A stretch of DNA of 64,000 nt from Hymenochaete sp. R1 (taxonomy: Eukaryota > Basidiomycota > Agaricomycetes > Hymenochaetales > Hymenochaetaceae), in contig JAFREE010000021.1 in NCBI GenBank assembly GCA_019400425.1, positions 185,089 through 249,088 on the forward strand. The letters run 5' to 3'. Positions 36,739-48,200 of the stretch are shown here, one piece after another. The position numbers and the translations under genes were made by a program. The first letter of the stretch is position 1. Each line of letters opens with the position of its first letter. The notes under the pieces are model-generated. The model was not told the DNA's origin and did not search any database. It saw nothing but the letters and a program-made list of their open reading frames with translations.

Positions 36739-37411
36739 GTTGAGTTCGCTGGACGGAAGGTGTTAGCGTGATTAGAAGTGATGTGGATGATGTTTTGAGG
36801 AAAGGACGAGCTATAGTCGGGAAAAAAAGAATGGACGAAGTCAAAGTCGGAGGGAAAGGCAGGGGAAGAACGCGCACGCTGGGTTTGCGAAGGAGGAATA
36901 CCACCCTGGACATGCTGTATGCCTGAGGCTTTGCTTTGCTAGAGCAAGGTCGGGTACCGCCTATTCGAGGCCTGATATACACGCACGCAAAGTCAATAAA
37001 CTTTGATTGACGGCATACTTCATAAAGTATGCGCGATAGTCTGCAAAGAAAATTGGACCATCCAGATTTACGCCCAGGAAATGAGTTGGCGGAGAAGTAC
37101 TAGGAATTTTGATGGTGAAGATGAATGATCAATGACCAGATACAAAGCGGGTTTGCTCGACTGCACAAAGAAAATATAATAGGTGGTCAATAATAGGTTT
37201 CCAATATTTTAAAAGGACCCAAAGAAGGAACTCACTAAAATCACGATTACTCGACGCTAGAGATACAATAAAAGATATTACACATAGTTTATGTCCATTC
37301 GGCGCATGCCCCTAATATTAGCACTTATACACGAATACAGAGAACGAAAGCACAAAGGCAGCAAGAAATAAGTTGAATAATCAGCATCAGGGAAAGCACA
37401 CCTCCAAAATA
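36739..37411. other. Intergenic region, kinase promoter and BTB gene 3' flank
   Basis: About 670 bases, AT-rich between 37000 and 37300. The frame MSRVVFLLRKPSVRV near 36914 could be an upstream exon of the kinase, but no compelling splice was found. Confidence 0.4.
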
Positions 37412-38794
37412 TCAGATATCAGTTCTAAACCAGCTCGGGATACTGCGCCACAGTCGCTCACGCTCCTTCCGCGCCCAACCCTCAGAGGCTCTCGCACAGC
37501 AACGACACGTACCAACATCTGTGAAATCTTCGTCCAAGCCTCCCAGTCCATATGCAGAAGTGTTGAGGGTCTCATAGGCGTGGCCGTGGCCGTTCGAAGC
37601 GCTGTTAGGCGATGACATACCGCCCTCAGCCCCCGCCCCACCCTTCATCATCGCCAGCTCCTCAGCAACATAAAGCGGATCAGACGCTCCGCGCTCACGA
37701 TCAAATAAATAGTGCTGCGTCGCAAGGTCGACGAGCTCGCACACATCACGCCAGCAGGCTGCAGGGGCCGCGCAACGTCCGCTGGCTCCTAGCGTTCCTG
37801 ATTCGGATCGCCTATGTCCTCGCGCTGCGATCCCCCTTGTTGAAGGGCCGGCATGATGCGAATGATTCAGGCCCGATGCGAGGTGCGTATTGGCTGGGTT
37901 TGAGCGAGCTTCGGTGGCGAGAGACCTGACGAGGGCGGCGACGGCCGCGTGTGCAGCGTCCTTTCCCAGAGCGAGTTTCTGCGTGTCTGAGAGGGAGAGT
38001 TCGAGGCGACTGGGGGAAGGCAGCTTTGCATCGGGCCCTTGATCAACTCCAAGGTCGTTCTGTTCGAAGATTTCGGAAAGAGAGTAGCGCGAGAGATCGT
38101 AGAAGGCTGAAGGTAGGAGCTCGGGGGCGGATATCTCACGAGCGAGGTTGATAACTTCCTACGACTGATCTTGAGCAAAAGTCGAATCGGATTAGGGTAA
38201 TGCACTCACAATTGGATTTGGATAGTATCTTAGTCCTTCGCTTCCATTCGTTGCGTTCGAAAGCATCTCTTCACGCGCGTCCCACCCCTTCAGAGTGCTG
38301 GGCCACGCAACGCGTAAATGCGCAAGTGCCTTGGACCGCAGCGACTCGATCACGTATTTGCTTGCGAGACGGAGGATACCAGACACGACTCTAAAATCGT
38401 CCTTCCCGTTGTTTCCGAATGTTCTTCAGAAGGCAAACATCAAGAGATAACTCCGCTAATATACAGAAGATGAGACGCACGGTCCGTCATAGAGAGCAAA
38501 GAGAAGGTTCGCCACGTCTTCCGGTGAGTCATGTATGCGAACGACAGGGACGCCATCCATGCTTGCAGCATCCTTTGCTATGGCGGAAGAGGACGAGATG
38601 TTCAATCCGGTATCGTCTGTGGCTGAAGGAGGCTGTGGGATGGAGAACATATCCCGAAAGACAGCAGAATGACGAGCGAGGAAGGTCTTGTGCACGCGAA
38701 AGACGACATTGTGAGCGAGGAGAATAACGGACCCATCGATAAACCAGAACTCTGGATGTTGCGTCCAGCTGTTATCCTCTACGTCGTTGAGCAT
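37412..38794 (-). CDS. BTB/POZ domain protein
   Basis: Basidiomycete-type BTB protein, likely an adaptor (for example for a cullin-3 ligase) or a protein-interaction module. Exon 1 from 38794 carries the BTB core: FWFIDGSVILLAHNVVFRVH, KTFLARHSAVFRDMF, VVRIHDSPEDVANLLFALYD. Exon 2 (about 38390-38210) continues SGILRLASKYVIESLRSKAL. Exon 3 begins INLAREISAPELLPSAFYDL and reads through HAAVAALVRSLATEARS to the C-terminus, WFRTDI with TGA at 37412-37414. The C-terminal part contains AACWRDVCELVDLATQHYLF and a CRCCAR cluster, a pattern seen in fungal BTB proteins whose C-terminal region is uncharacterised. Three short introns at most. No membrane or signal sequences. Function in this organism is not predictable from the sequence. 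Confidence 0.82.
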
Positions 38795-39126
38795 GGTATC
38801 ACTGGTACACCGAGGCCAGTAGTACTACTACTACGGCCAATGAGGTGAGAAGCAGTTGCTGCTGGCGGGCATTGGCCATGCCAGTGTTGATGGCGGCCTA
38901 TCAGACCGGCCCGTTCCGGCCGAAAAGACCGGAGACAGAGCGGGTGGTGCAAATCTGAGAGAATCGCGGTTTTACAGGTTTGACCATCATCTCGAACCTC
39001 TTGGACGCCTTCACAAACAAAGTAATTTCAGCAGCAAAACAGCAAAGTTCAACCTAAATATAAAGGCAACTGCTGACTCTGAGGCTTGGCTGACTTTTGC
39101 ATTAAGGTTTCCATTAATATTGGGCC
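38795..39126. other. Divergent promoter region, BTB gene and GLSIRF protein A
   Basis: About 330 bases shared by two divergent genes. No TATA is obvious. No other ORF is seen. Confidence 0.4.
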
Positions 39127-39987
39127 ATGCCATCAAACAAGCGCAAGCATGGTGAATCGGACGACATTGTCGGAGGCTGCGTCGACTCGGAGGATAGCTT
39201 AACCGTGAAAGATCTCGAAGGAAGGCTGACGAGAGCGAGAGAGTCACTCGCCGAGTTTGTCCACTCGCTCGGCTCAGAGTCGACAGGCACTCGATCTTTC
39301 AATACGCTAAAGGGCAAGTCTACATCAATGAACAACATTATCCGAAACATCTCCAGGTTAACGGACCTGCTTGCAGAGCACCCCACCATTTCCGACTATA
39401 ACTCGGTCAAGATTCGCACAGAAACTAGCAAATCGATCTCTTCGGGTTTCTTGGGTCTTCTTCGGTTTTACTACACCAGCCTGAAGAGAAACACAGGCGT
39501 CTGGGAGGAGATTGCGACACTAATGAAAAACAATAAACATATCACTTTCCCTAATACTATTAGGAAAAGCTTCGAAAGGGGCAGATCGAACGCCAAAGCG
39601 ATCTTCGAAATCGCCCTCAATGCGTGGTTCGACTCACGAAACTGGCAAGACGACAGACAGGTTTCCATACAATACGTTTATGCGGCTTTTGACGAGCAAG
39701 TTGCTTCTCGGCAACATCATCCCGACCACTGCGGCGACCAGTCATCTCTCGATCGTGAACCATCACTGGGTTTGCCCCTGCCAGTGGGTTTGCAAAATGA
39801 ACTTATAGTAGGGGGAACAAAACTACCCCCTGGAACCACAGTTTTGCTGGCTAGGTCGCAGTTGGAACAGACTAAGTATGATGAGCTTCATACACAGTTT
39901 CGAGAGCTCGCGAGGGAGTTTAAAGAGAAGCATGGACTCTCCATTCGCTTCACCCCGGATCAAACTATTGACCTGGTCCTGTCTTGA
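39127..39987 (+). CDS. Unrecognised protein A with C-terminal GLSIRF motif
   Basis: Intronless 286-residue protein, family not recognised. The N-terminus is MPSNKRKHGESDD, then an acidic stretch and a helix-prone region (KDLEGRLTRARESLAEFVHS) that looks coiled-coil-like. A conserved-looking block RSFNTLKGKSTSMNNIIRN follows. The middle is basic and aromatic (SSGFLGLLRFYYTSLKRNTG). Near the C-terminus, YDELHTQFRELAREFKEKHG runs straight into GLSIRFTPDQ. No catalytic motif, signal peptide, membrane segment or zinc ligand is visible. The segment from YDEL to GLSIRF resembles the same position in the protein at 44008-44970, and the N-terminal 75 residues match a broken copy at 40265-40540. The family is therefore duplicated within 6 kb. 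Nuclear location is possible from the Lys/Arg N-terminus but is inference. Confidence 0.75.
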   Translation: MPSNKRKHGESDDIVGGCVDSEDSLTVKDLEGRLTRARESLAEFVHSLGSESTGTRSFNTLKGKSTSMNNIIRNISRLTDLLAEHPTISDYNSVKIRTETSKSISSGFLGLLRFYYTSLKRNTGVWEEIATLMKNNKHITFPNTIRKSFERGRSNAKAIFEIALNAWFDSRNWQDDRQVSIQYVYAAFDEQVASRQHHPDHCGDQSSLDREPSLGLPLPVGLQNELIVGGTKLPPGTTVLLARSQLEQTKYDELHTQFRELAREFKEKHGLSIRFTPDQTIDLVLS

Positions 39988-40264
39988 TCAATACACGCTT
40001 TTGGCCCGTGTCTGCCAATAAATCTTACGACGGCAACATGATCTTTTCATTCCACATACATGTACATTACCGTTAGCATTTTACTAGCCAGTGACATCCA
40101 CCGATATAAATAGACCGTTATCCTTCAAAGCCGGCGAGTGTCTCTATCATTATTGTGCAACATTATGCCACCCATCGGTCCAATGGCAAAGTAAACTTGA
40201 AGTGATTTGCTGTGGCTTGCATAAAAAAGTGGGCGCCAAAAGGGTACAGTCATCTAAGTTCATC

Positions 40265-40540
40265 ATGCCGACCAATAGACGCAAACACGAGGAGGATCCC
40301 AATGACGCTATCCCTCGACTAGAAACGAGCGACGAGAATCAGGCATTGTCACCTGAGAAAAACGAAGCGGAGTTGAGGCGAGCAAACAAGCCCTTTCCCA
40401 AATTGTTGCCAGGCTCAATGCTTCTAGTCCTGGTACGCCAGAGACTCAATCATTCGCCATACTAAAGGGAAAGTCCAACTCGCTGCATAACTTTGTGTAG
40501 AACGTCAAGAAAAGGACAGACAGATTACAGCTGTCTCTGA
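40265..40540 (+). pseudogene. Truncated, frameshifted copy of GLSIRF protein A
   Basis: The opening MPTNRRKHEEDPNDA parallels MPSNKRKHGESDD of the gene at 39127. After ELRR the match shifts by one base and continues in another frame as ASKQALSQIVARLNASS and then SFAILKGKSNSLHNFV, parallel to SFNTLKGKSTSMNNII of the intact gene. A TAG stop follows FV at about 40498-40500, and recognisable similarity fades by about 40540 (NVKKRTDRL). No copy of the C-terminal half or the GLSIRF motif was found in the next 400 bases. A tandem duplicate that has lost its 3' half and gained a frameshift and a stop is the simplest reading. Confidence 0.72.
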
Positions 40541-40924
40541 CCTAGTTAATCTGTATCTTGATTCATTGATAAGCAATCGAAGGCATGCAGATTTTTTTTA
40601 AAAAAAATGAGACATACTTTATGGGAGAACTTGAGCTGTTGATAGCCCCAGTAGTGGTCGTGCAAATATACCAACCCGTTGAAAATGAGGTGCAGCAGTA
40701 GATTTATTTCCAACCATAGCCGACTCGCTGTTGCGTGCTGTTGAAGAAATCAACTTTACAAAGAAATGCAGTGCATGTCCATTTTTTCAAGTGCAAGAAT
40801 AAAAATACAATCGTCGGAACGGTGAACCATTCGACGATGGACGATGTCCTATTAACAGTGATTGTATGTCAAGATGCGGAGAAAACAGAATACAGACACA
40901 AAGCAATGATCACCCATCAAAACC
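40541..40924. other. Intergenic region after the pseudogene
   Basis: About 380 bases, AT-rich with an 8-T/7-A block at about 40592-40607. No intact gene. Remnant sequence of the pseudogene may extend here but is not recognisable. Confidence 0.4.
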
Positions 40925-42326
40925 TCACCCTCTCGACCCATCCGGGAACAGCGCATTAAACTTCTGCATACACCCGCTCCCATGCGCATCAAACCCACTC
41001 GCCTCCGTACACTTGCACTTCAACTTCTCATGCAGCTCTCCCCGCGGGCAGTTCCAAAACGGTCCATGATAATACCCGATGTCCTCGAAGTAGTGGATCT
41101 GCGAGGCCGGGAGGAGAAGTGCGACGCCGATGGAATGCACAGGTGCGTCTCCCCAGCGTTCGTAGAAGAACTTGCCAGTGTTGTCGAGGTGGGTGAAGAA
41201 GTCGAGATATGCTTTTGAGCGGAAGAAGTCGAGGTCACCGACTTCGAAGTTGGACCAGACTATAGTGCTCGTGGTTGAGTAGTGTAAGTAAAGCAGTTAA
41301 GGGAAAGTGCTTACAATGACATCTATTGTAGCTCTCGCCATTGTCATCTGAGAGGTAAGACAGTGCATGACCGTCCGGAAGCAAATGCGAATATTTCGAT
41401 TTGAATTCTACAAGAAACGAAACGAAACGATTAATGAAAAGGTCTCTCAAACTATTATCAATACTCACCCTTGACATGATCCCAGAGCGTCGGAATCGAC
41501 TCCCCGTACTCAGGAAGCGTCACCGTGAACGAGTACCGCTTGTTGTTCTCAATCATATACGCAAACGGATCGAACGGAATCTCGCACGGAAAATCCACAT
41601 TCGGCTCGACCCTCCAATACCACTTGTACTTCTGCAACAGATCATGTCTAAAGAAGAACCCTGAGTTGTACCGACACATGTTCCGGTAGGTCATACTCCC
41701 AGCGTAGGGCACCTTCCGCATGGCCTCCAGCGCCTTCCGGTCAGCCTCGTACTTTTCGTCATCGATCCAGTCAGGCGGGTACCAATGCTCGCTCTTGATC
41801 AGCCCAAACTCAACAGGGCCACTCGCAATTGAGCGTACGCGCTGTTTGAACTCGAGCGAGAAGGGGACTTCGTTGAGGAATGTCCAGGGGTAATGATGAT
41901 CCTTGTTGAACGAATCTTCGAGCGCTTGCATGGAGTGCTCGACGCCTGAGATGTCAGAGTTGCGGGCAAGCATGAGAATGGTTGCATTGGCGAGGTTTGT
42001 GATGGGGTCTACTGCTGGGTGACGGGTGACATTGACGGGAGTGTTGGGAGCTCGGACGGGAGGGTAGACAACGCCAGAACCAGTGTCTGCACCTGTGCCC
42101 GTGTTAATTTTAAAGCGGTCATAAGGAACATATTCCCGTGCTGAGGGTGAGAAGACGAGCACGACCTAATAAAAGAACAATGAGTGAATGCGAAAGGCAT
42201 AACTCTGGAATTGACACGCACGACGCAAATGAGGCCGGCGACGGCGACGAGGAGGCGGCATGGGCGGAATCCTGGTTTCCGCAGCTTAGAGAGGCTTTCA
42301 AGGTCGACACGTAGCTTGGACGACAT
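40925..42326 (-). CDS. GT15 alpha-1,2-mannosyltransferase (KRE2/KTR/MNT1 family)
   Basis: Golgi type II mannosyltransferase adding alpha-1,2-mannose to O- and N-linked glycans. It starts MSSKLRVDLESLSKLRKPGF at 42326, followed by a single hydrophobic anchor CRLLVAVAGLICVV split by an intron. The lumenal catalytic domain begins NATILMLARNSDISGVEHSM and continues YPWTFLNEVPFS and HWYPPDWIDDEKYEADRKAL. Further family landmarks are YAGSMTYRNMCRYNSGFF, YKWYWRVEPNVDFPCEIPFD and IPTLWDHVKG. The later exons give GHALSYLSDDNGESYNRCH, FWSNFEVGDLDFFRS and HYFEDIGYYHGPFWNCP, with the stop at 40925. Length of about 400 residues and motif order match the family. Three to four short introns. Confidence 0.93.
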
Positions 42327-42786
42327 TGTAGCTCGGAAAAGACTTTGTTGTCGTTCACTGAACGACGAGAGAACCTTTTCTGAGATTAAATAGAGTTGTA
42401 AGGATGTTTCGGGATGAGGTGCGGAAGGAAAGGTTGAGGTCTCGGACTGCGACTCGCTAGATGCTCTGCTGCGGATGACGACCATCACAGCCAGCGGCTA
42501 GCACTGGCACTATGCTCCAATTCCATTCTCCATGCGTTTCTTAGTTGCGGTAGTTGCAAAGATAAAATTATACACTTGTATTTTTAGAATCGAGAAAGCA
42601 AACAAAAACAAAAATAATCCGACAAAGACGACAACAACCAGCAGACAACTCAAGCATATCGAGTTCTCGGGCCGCCATGAATCAGGCAACGCCTCGACTT
42701 GGACTTCACCTTGGCCATGTCTCGTCCGAGACACCAGTGCCAAGAATTTGCTTCTAAGAGAGCCAACATTATCTAACCAGTAGGTG

Positions 42787-43388
42787 CTATCCCTTGACAA
42801 ATCCTATATGACGTGTAAATTAGGCAGAAACGCGCCAAAGAGCTGCAAAGATCTCACCAAGCCGTCTCCTCTCATAGAACAAATCTGTCCGACTTGCTCC
42901 CAAGTTGACAATCTTCGGGCACCCATCTCTATCTTTCTCCAGTCTCGTACACTCTGCGCAGTAATAAGCATCTGAAATGCCTTTGAAAAATAGTGAGATA
43001 TATCAAGGTTAAGTAGTGCCTAAAATATACCCTGAGAACTGCAGATGATACACCGCCCTCCGTACGTCCCAAAGTTGCACTCGTCGCAGATGCGTACAAG
43101 TGTCTCTGGGCGAACATATGAGTCGCACACGGGGCTTTACGTTCATCAGTAAGCACATATAAATGTAGTTCGACCGTCAATTGAAGGGCTCACCATTTCC
43201 CGTCGCACTTCTCGCAAAGCCGACCAATAGCTAGGATTATGATGAGATGAACGTCAAGGTTCTCCAGAAATGTAGTACTCACCGATACCAGGCTGACGCC
43301 TACACATGATCAAATCTGTACGGACAATTGGCTTGAGCTCGCAGGGAGAAAGATAACGGGCAGGCTCACCTGGATGATGTTTGGACAT
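42787..43388 (-). CDS. rds3: Splicing factor SF3b subunit Rds3/PHF5A
   Basis: Small zinc-binding core subunit of SF3b in the U2 snRNP, needed for branch-site recognition. Six short exons: MSKHHP at 43388; [43 protein letters not shown] continuing [17 protein letters not shown]; then [20 protein letters not shown] followed by [18 protein letters not shown]; and finally GFVKG with TAG at 42787-42789. The assembled product is about 110 residues, the usual length, with the CxxC knuckles intact and near-identity to the animal protein across the exons. Five introns in 600 bases makes this the most intron-dense gene in the window. The last exon is only about 17 bases of coding sequence, so automated models may miss it. 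Confidence 0.95.
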
Positions 43389-44007
43389 GATGGACTATCG
43401 CAAAGTCAGTTACCAATGACGTTGGAGGCTACCTTCGTGAGTTTTTGGCTTCTCGAATTCGATAAGTACTATTATGTAATATTAAGCGCTTAAAGTTGGC
43501 ATCACGTGCGCGAGCGTTTATCAGAAGCGACTTCTCTTCCCTGGTTCTCTCCTTACCACCATCATGTTGTTGTATAGATTGTCACGGCAAGCATACGGAA
43601 CTCCTTCAAGCTCTTCATCTTAGCTCTACTAGGGACGTCTTGACTCTGTCTCAGCGCTTCGAGACTCTGAGAATGGCACAGATCGGGCTGCCTTTGGTCG
43701 ATTCCGCACAGTTGCGATTCAGAATGTCATGATGCTGCCGTACATCTGTTAGTTTGCTTCAAACCTGCCATCTCGCACTCTGATCTCGATCTGATGGAAC
43801 GCAAATTCGCACTCAGGCAACCTTCTACAATGCATGTTCGATGCAAAGTGCAATTGAAATTCAGTCTGTCCTCTACATGAAGATTGCAGCCTGTCAATCG
43901 TCTTCACTGACTTTGCATCATCATCACCATTGTCCAGTTTAAAAATGGGTCCACCCTGTCGGTTCCGTCTGATATCCCCCAATTCAGGTATTTTACTGCG
44001 TCGTACC
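43389..44007. other. Divergent promoter region, rds3 and GLSIRF protein B
   Basis: About 620 bases between divergent genes. Short ORFs exist but no supported gene. The frame of protein B is open back to an ATG at 43930. Confidence 0.4.
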
Positions 44008-44970
44008 ATGCCTGAAGGATCAGCACACGCGGACCCCACGTCGACACACGCCAGAAACTCTCCAGGCTCCGGCGCGAGCACCAAGCGCAAAGCTAGAAGC
44101 TCGGGCTCTGGTTCGAAGAAAAAGGCTAAGAAGGACCAGGACCGCTCCAAACTGATCAAGGATGTCAAAGACAACATGTCAGCGATCGACATGATGGAAC
44201 CCAAGCTTGATTTCCTGAATGCTGCAAAGAGAATACAGGGAGGCATGACATCGTTGACTACCGCCACCCGTGAGCTCGTCGATAGCTACACCGACAAGTA
44301 CGAGGCCTCGAAGTTCGAGGCCGAGACGCTCGAGTACAATTACGAGTCGCGTATCTGTCTTCTACGGTACCATCTTCGGAGTGTACAGGCTCACGTGGAG
44401 GTTTTGCGTGCTGACAAGACGAAGGCGAGGAACTTGGCGAGGACAGTGCGGAATGCAGGCCAGGACGCCCGCCATGCTGCGATTCAAATGTTTCAGCAGC
44501 GATTTGAAGCGTGGTGGTTGGGCACGTTGATCGAATCCGACGCCCGGGCCAACGCTCAAGCCGCACTTCAACCGATAGGCTCACCCTCGGAATCGGAGCA
44601 GCTTTTCATGAGTCAACTGGGCAACGAGCCACCTATTATGGAACGCCTGAGCAGTCCGAGCACCGCACATACACAGGCGCTCTTCCAGCGGTACCTCGCA
44701 CTCTCCGGGAGGCAGGACTTTTTTCTTTCTAGCGATCTCGACGTGTCGACGCTCCCTGACGAGTTGGTCGACCTCTTGGAGAACGCGATACGTAGCTACG
44801 ATAATGTCGAGGAGATCACGGTAAGCTTCAAGAAGTTTAATGAGGAGAATGGTCTTTCCATCCGGTTTGACGACCTGTGGTCCAGCCAACCCGGTCCTGC
44901 CCCTGATCCCAGTTCGCAGCGTGGTAAAAGACGCGCTGAACGTGCTGCTAATCTGGAGAATCAGGAGTAG
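44008..44970 (+). CDS. Unrecognised protein B with C-terminal GLSIRF motif
   Basis: Intronless protein of about 320 residues (346 from the in-frame ATG at 43930), family not recognised. The N-terminus is Ser/Pro-rich with two basic blocks resembling a bipartite nuclear signal (TKRKARSSGSGSKKKAKK). A long helical, charged middle follows (ELVDSYTDKYEASKFEAETL; VEVLRADKTKARNLARTVRN), likely coiled coil. Near the C-terminus, RSYDNVEEITVSFKKFNEEN leads into GLSIRFDDLWSS, then a charged tail (RGKRRAERAANLENQE). The arrangement of helix followed by GLSIRF near the end is shared with the protein at 39127-39987. Overall similarity outside that segment is weak by eye. No catalytic residues, signal peptide or membrane segment seen. 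Confidence 0.72.
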   Translation: MPEGSAHADPTSTHARNSPGSGASTKRKARSSGSGSKKKAKKDQDRSKLIKDVKDNMSAIDMMEPKLDFLNAAKRIQGGMTSLTTATRELVDSYTDKYEASKFEAETLEYNYESRICLLRYHLRSVQAHVEVLRADKTKARNLARTVRNAGQDARHAAIQMFQQRFEAWWLGTLIESDARANAQAALQPIGSPSESEQLFMSQLGNEPPIMERLSSPSTAHTQALFQRYLALSGRQDFFLSSDLDVSTLPDELVDLLENAIRSYDNVEEITVSFKKFNEENGLSIRFDDLWSSQPGPAPDPSSQRGKRRAERAANLENQE

Positions 44971-45286
44971 ATGCTGAACTAAGATAATGCGGGCAGCTGG
45001 CTAGATGGTCTGAGAGTCGAACTCACCCGTAGCTGATATAATATCAATACCTTATGGATGAAATACTAACACGAGAGTCTAATAGATCCTCTTCATACTT
45101 AGAGTTCCGTCAAAATGATCGATATTATGCTTATATCTGAACTTTAGGCATGAAGCTAGCAACTTTGCGAATGTTCGCAACGGCAAGAACTTAGTAAATA
45201 TCAATAATTCTCTAGACATTGCGGCTTAGTCTACCTAAAGAAAGTCTCTTGTGGATTGTCCATAACATATACTTAAAGCATGACAC
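44971..45286. other. Convergent 3' intergenic region
   Basis: About 315 bases between protein B and carboxypeptidase copy 1. The final 45 bases next to the carboxypeptidase stop are conserved with the 3' flank of carboxypeptidase copy 2. Confidence 0.5.
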
Positions 45287-48200
45287 TCAAGCTGAAGTCG
45301 AAGAAGCCGAAGCCGAAGCCGTCACCACCGTCCCAGAAGGCCCATCTGTCGCAATGCTCGCAGAAAAGTAGCTCTCCCAAGAAGCAATCGTCTCAGAGGG
45401 TGCTACATACAACGACGTGGCTGATCCAGATCCATAGAGAATGCTCGATTGGCCCTGAAGAACGTCGTGTGGGAGAAGCGAAACATCCGTCCCGCCAACG
45501 ACGCTGCCATCGTCTTGAACCAGCCCCGTCGTGTTCGAGCCGAGGATGAAGTCACGGAGAAGGATGAAGCCCTATTCGAAACGATGAATTGGATTGATTG
45601 ATTGAATCAGTGATAGTAAGGTGACTTACGCCGACGGGATTGTATGTGGGTACTTCGTGTCCTGCGTGAGCGACGATGACATACGTCAAACCACGTTCTT
45701 GGTGCACGATACCCTGGAAGTTGCCTTCGTCGTCCGTAAACGCCGTCTGCGGTTTCTGAGAGAATCCCTGAATGCCGCCGAATGTCGTATTTTGGATGAC
45801 GACTAGATGTTGAAGTAGGGAAGATGTAAAAATACGGACGGGAGTTTGGTTACACGGGATTAGGGACAACGGGAGAAGGGGGGGGGGGGGGGGCGATAAA
45901 AGAAAGACGTACCATCTGTTGCAAAGTGTTGTACGACAGTGTCGTCGTTTCCGGAGTAGATGACAACGGCGACGTTCGCAGCGCTAGCATTGCTCATGAA
46001 CTCCGAGAAGAACTCCGAAGGCGGTGGGCCTACGATGCCAATGGTCAGCTCAAACTCCTTTCAGAGATATCAAGAACACTTACTCGGGTCACCGAAAGCA
46101 TTGGTATTATCGGCTGAGAGGGACCAAACATACCCAAATTAGCGAAAAAAAGGAAGAATTCATCGATAATATCGTTGTAAAAGGTCTTACGGAAATCGAA
46201 AGTATTGTTGAACGGATAGTTGGTGATTAATGACCAGTTCTTGCTCGTGGGTGCGTGCAGGCCAGAACGCGTTACATCGTCTAAGAGTACCAAAAATAAA
46301 AGCGTCAGTCCTTAAAAGTGTATTACAAATTAACGCAGAGAAGTAAATACCATTAAGGAAAGGCGTTGGATCAACGAAGGGGCCTGGTTTGCGGGCTTCG
46401 GGTACGTCATATGGCTAGGAGAAGGTGAGATCAAAGCCTAGGAAAAGTCGGTCTCTAATACATACGTTGAATGGCGAGTAACCGTTCGTAGCCTCATCGA
46501 TCGTCTCCGGTGCCTCCAAGCCTGGGTGATGAAAAGGAAAAGCGAGGATCAGCTATCATCCGACCTTACCCTCTCACTAGTGCACTCACTCCAAGGCATC
46601 GAAAAGTTCAACGTATAGTCGTTCAGCATCGACCCCAAATAGCATCCATAGTACGGATCATACGTCCCATTCGCACGTCCCGTCAAGTCCCGCTTCTCAG
46701 CTGCCCAGCCCCGAACCCACGCGTCACGCTCCCTCAAAGCACGCGCCGACAATCTCTTGTTGAGCCCTGAGCCCGCCTCTGAACGCTTCGCCACCTCGAG
46801 AAGCTTGCGCACGTTCAACTTGTTGACCCTGTTTGCCCCGCCTTTTTGCACGAGGGCGGGGTTGAGGGAGCCTGGTTCTGGGCCGGGAATCGAGGAGTTG
46901 ATGGGAATGCCGGTGGTGGTATTGAGGACGATTTGGGGGAAGTAGCCGCCTGTTTGTGGGTATGTGAGGTTGATGTCGAATCCGCACAGGTTGGCTCTAC
47001 AAAGAAGGTAGGAGGTGTTTCAGTTTCAGTATAATGTTTTTACTTGGACTAGAGCTAAACGCACTGAGACTTGAAGTATTCGTAAACTTCGGTATCGTAG
47101 CCGATCAGCTGAGGATACGTCTCGATAATTGCCAGCTGAAAACAAAGCATGTTTGTATTAGCAAACGGGACGTATAACCTGCAAACAAAGATAGAAGCGT
47201 ACCACTGGCATCTGCTGCGTTTCGTCAAGCGTCCCGATAGCCCCATTACCAATGGCAACCTTTGTTACGTTCACGGGAGGGTTCTCTGTCGAAAAGATCG
47301 TCTTCATGATGTACGGCTACATCAATCAATCACATTACAATCAGTCCGAAAACAACGATCACTTTCTGTCTATAACGGTGACGACTTACGATGTATGTCC
47401 CGGCATAGCTCTCGCCGGTCACGTAGAGGGGCCTTGTAGCAAGGCTTGGGAAAACCTTGACGAGATTGGCGAGGAATCCGACCTGAGCATATGCATATGC
47501 ATAGTTGTCAATTATCCAATTCGTCTCAAAATTTGATTTTAACTTTTGATCCCCACTTACAAAGTCTTCGCCCATCTGATCTTCATCCTCAACTGTATCA
47601 AATCAAAATCAGCAACCACATGCAGACAAGAGAGCTGACTTTAGGCTTACCGTAGCCTGTGCTGTCTGCAGTAGCGTAGCCAACACCGCTACACGAGGAT
47701 GAAAAAAAAGATGTGAGATCCGAATATTTGCAAGCATAGCTGAATATAGAACATACACCGGCTGGTCGACCCAAACGTAATCCACCAGTTTGTCCCAGCT
47801 GTACGAGTTCGGCGCAACGCCTCCGTCGATAGTGCTCAGAAGCGGACCATTTTCCTCAATCAGACCCAGCAAACTCGACGAACCCGGACTGAATGACATC
47901 AGTGTTTGCAGGAGGCAGTCAGAAGTTGTTTGCGCGCCGCGTCAGGCAAACTACGCACCCTCCGTTGAGCCAAAGAGCCCATGGCGCGTCTGACTGTCCC
48001 GCATCGGCAGTCAGCGATCCATTCTCGTGTTCGAACGCCCAGAAGAAAAGCGTGTCGTTCGGGTGGTCTGCGCGATTCACGGCTACGTTACCTGCGAAGC
48101 TGCGGTTGAGAGCGAAGGTGACGTTCGGCAACGACGCGTTGACAAGGAAGTCTGTACCCCCAAGTTTTAGAGAGAACAGAAGACGGCCGTGGAGTCAAAA

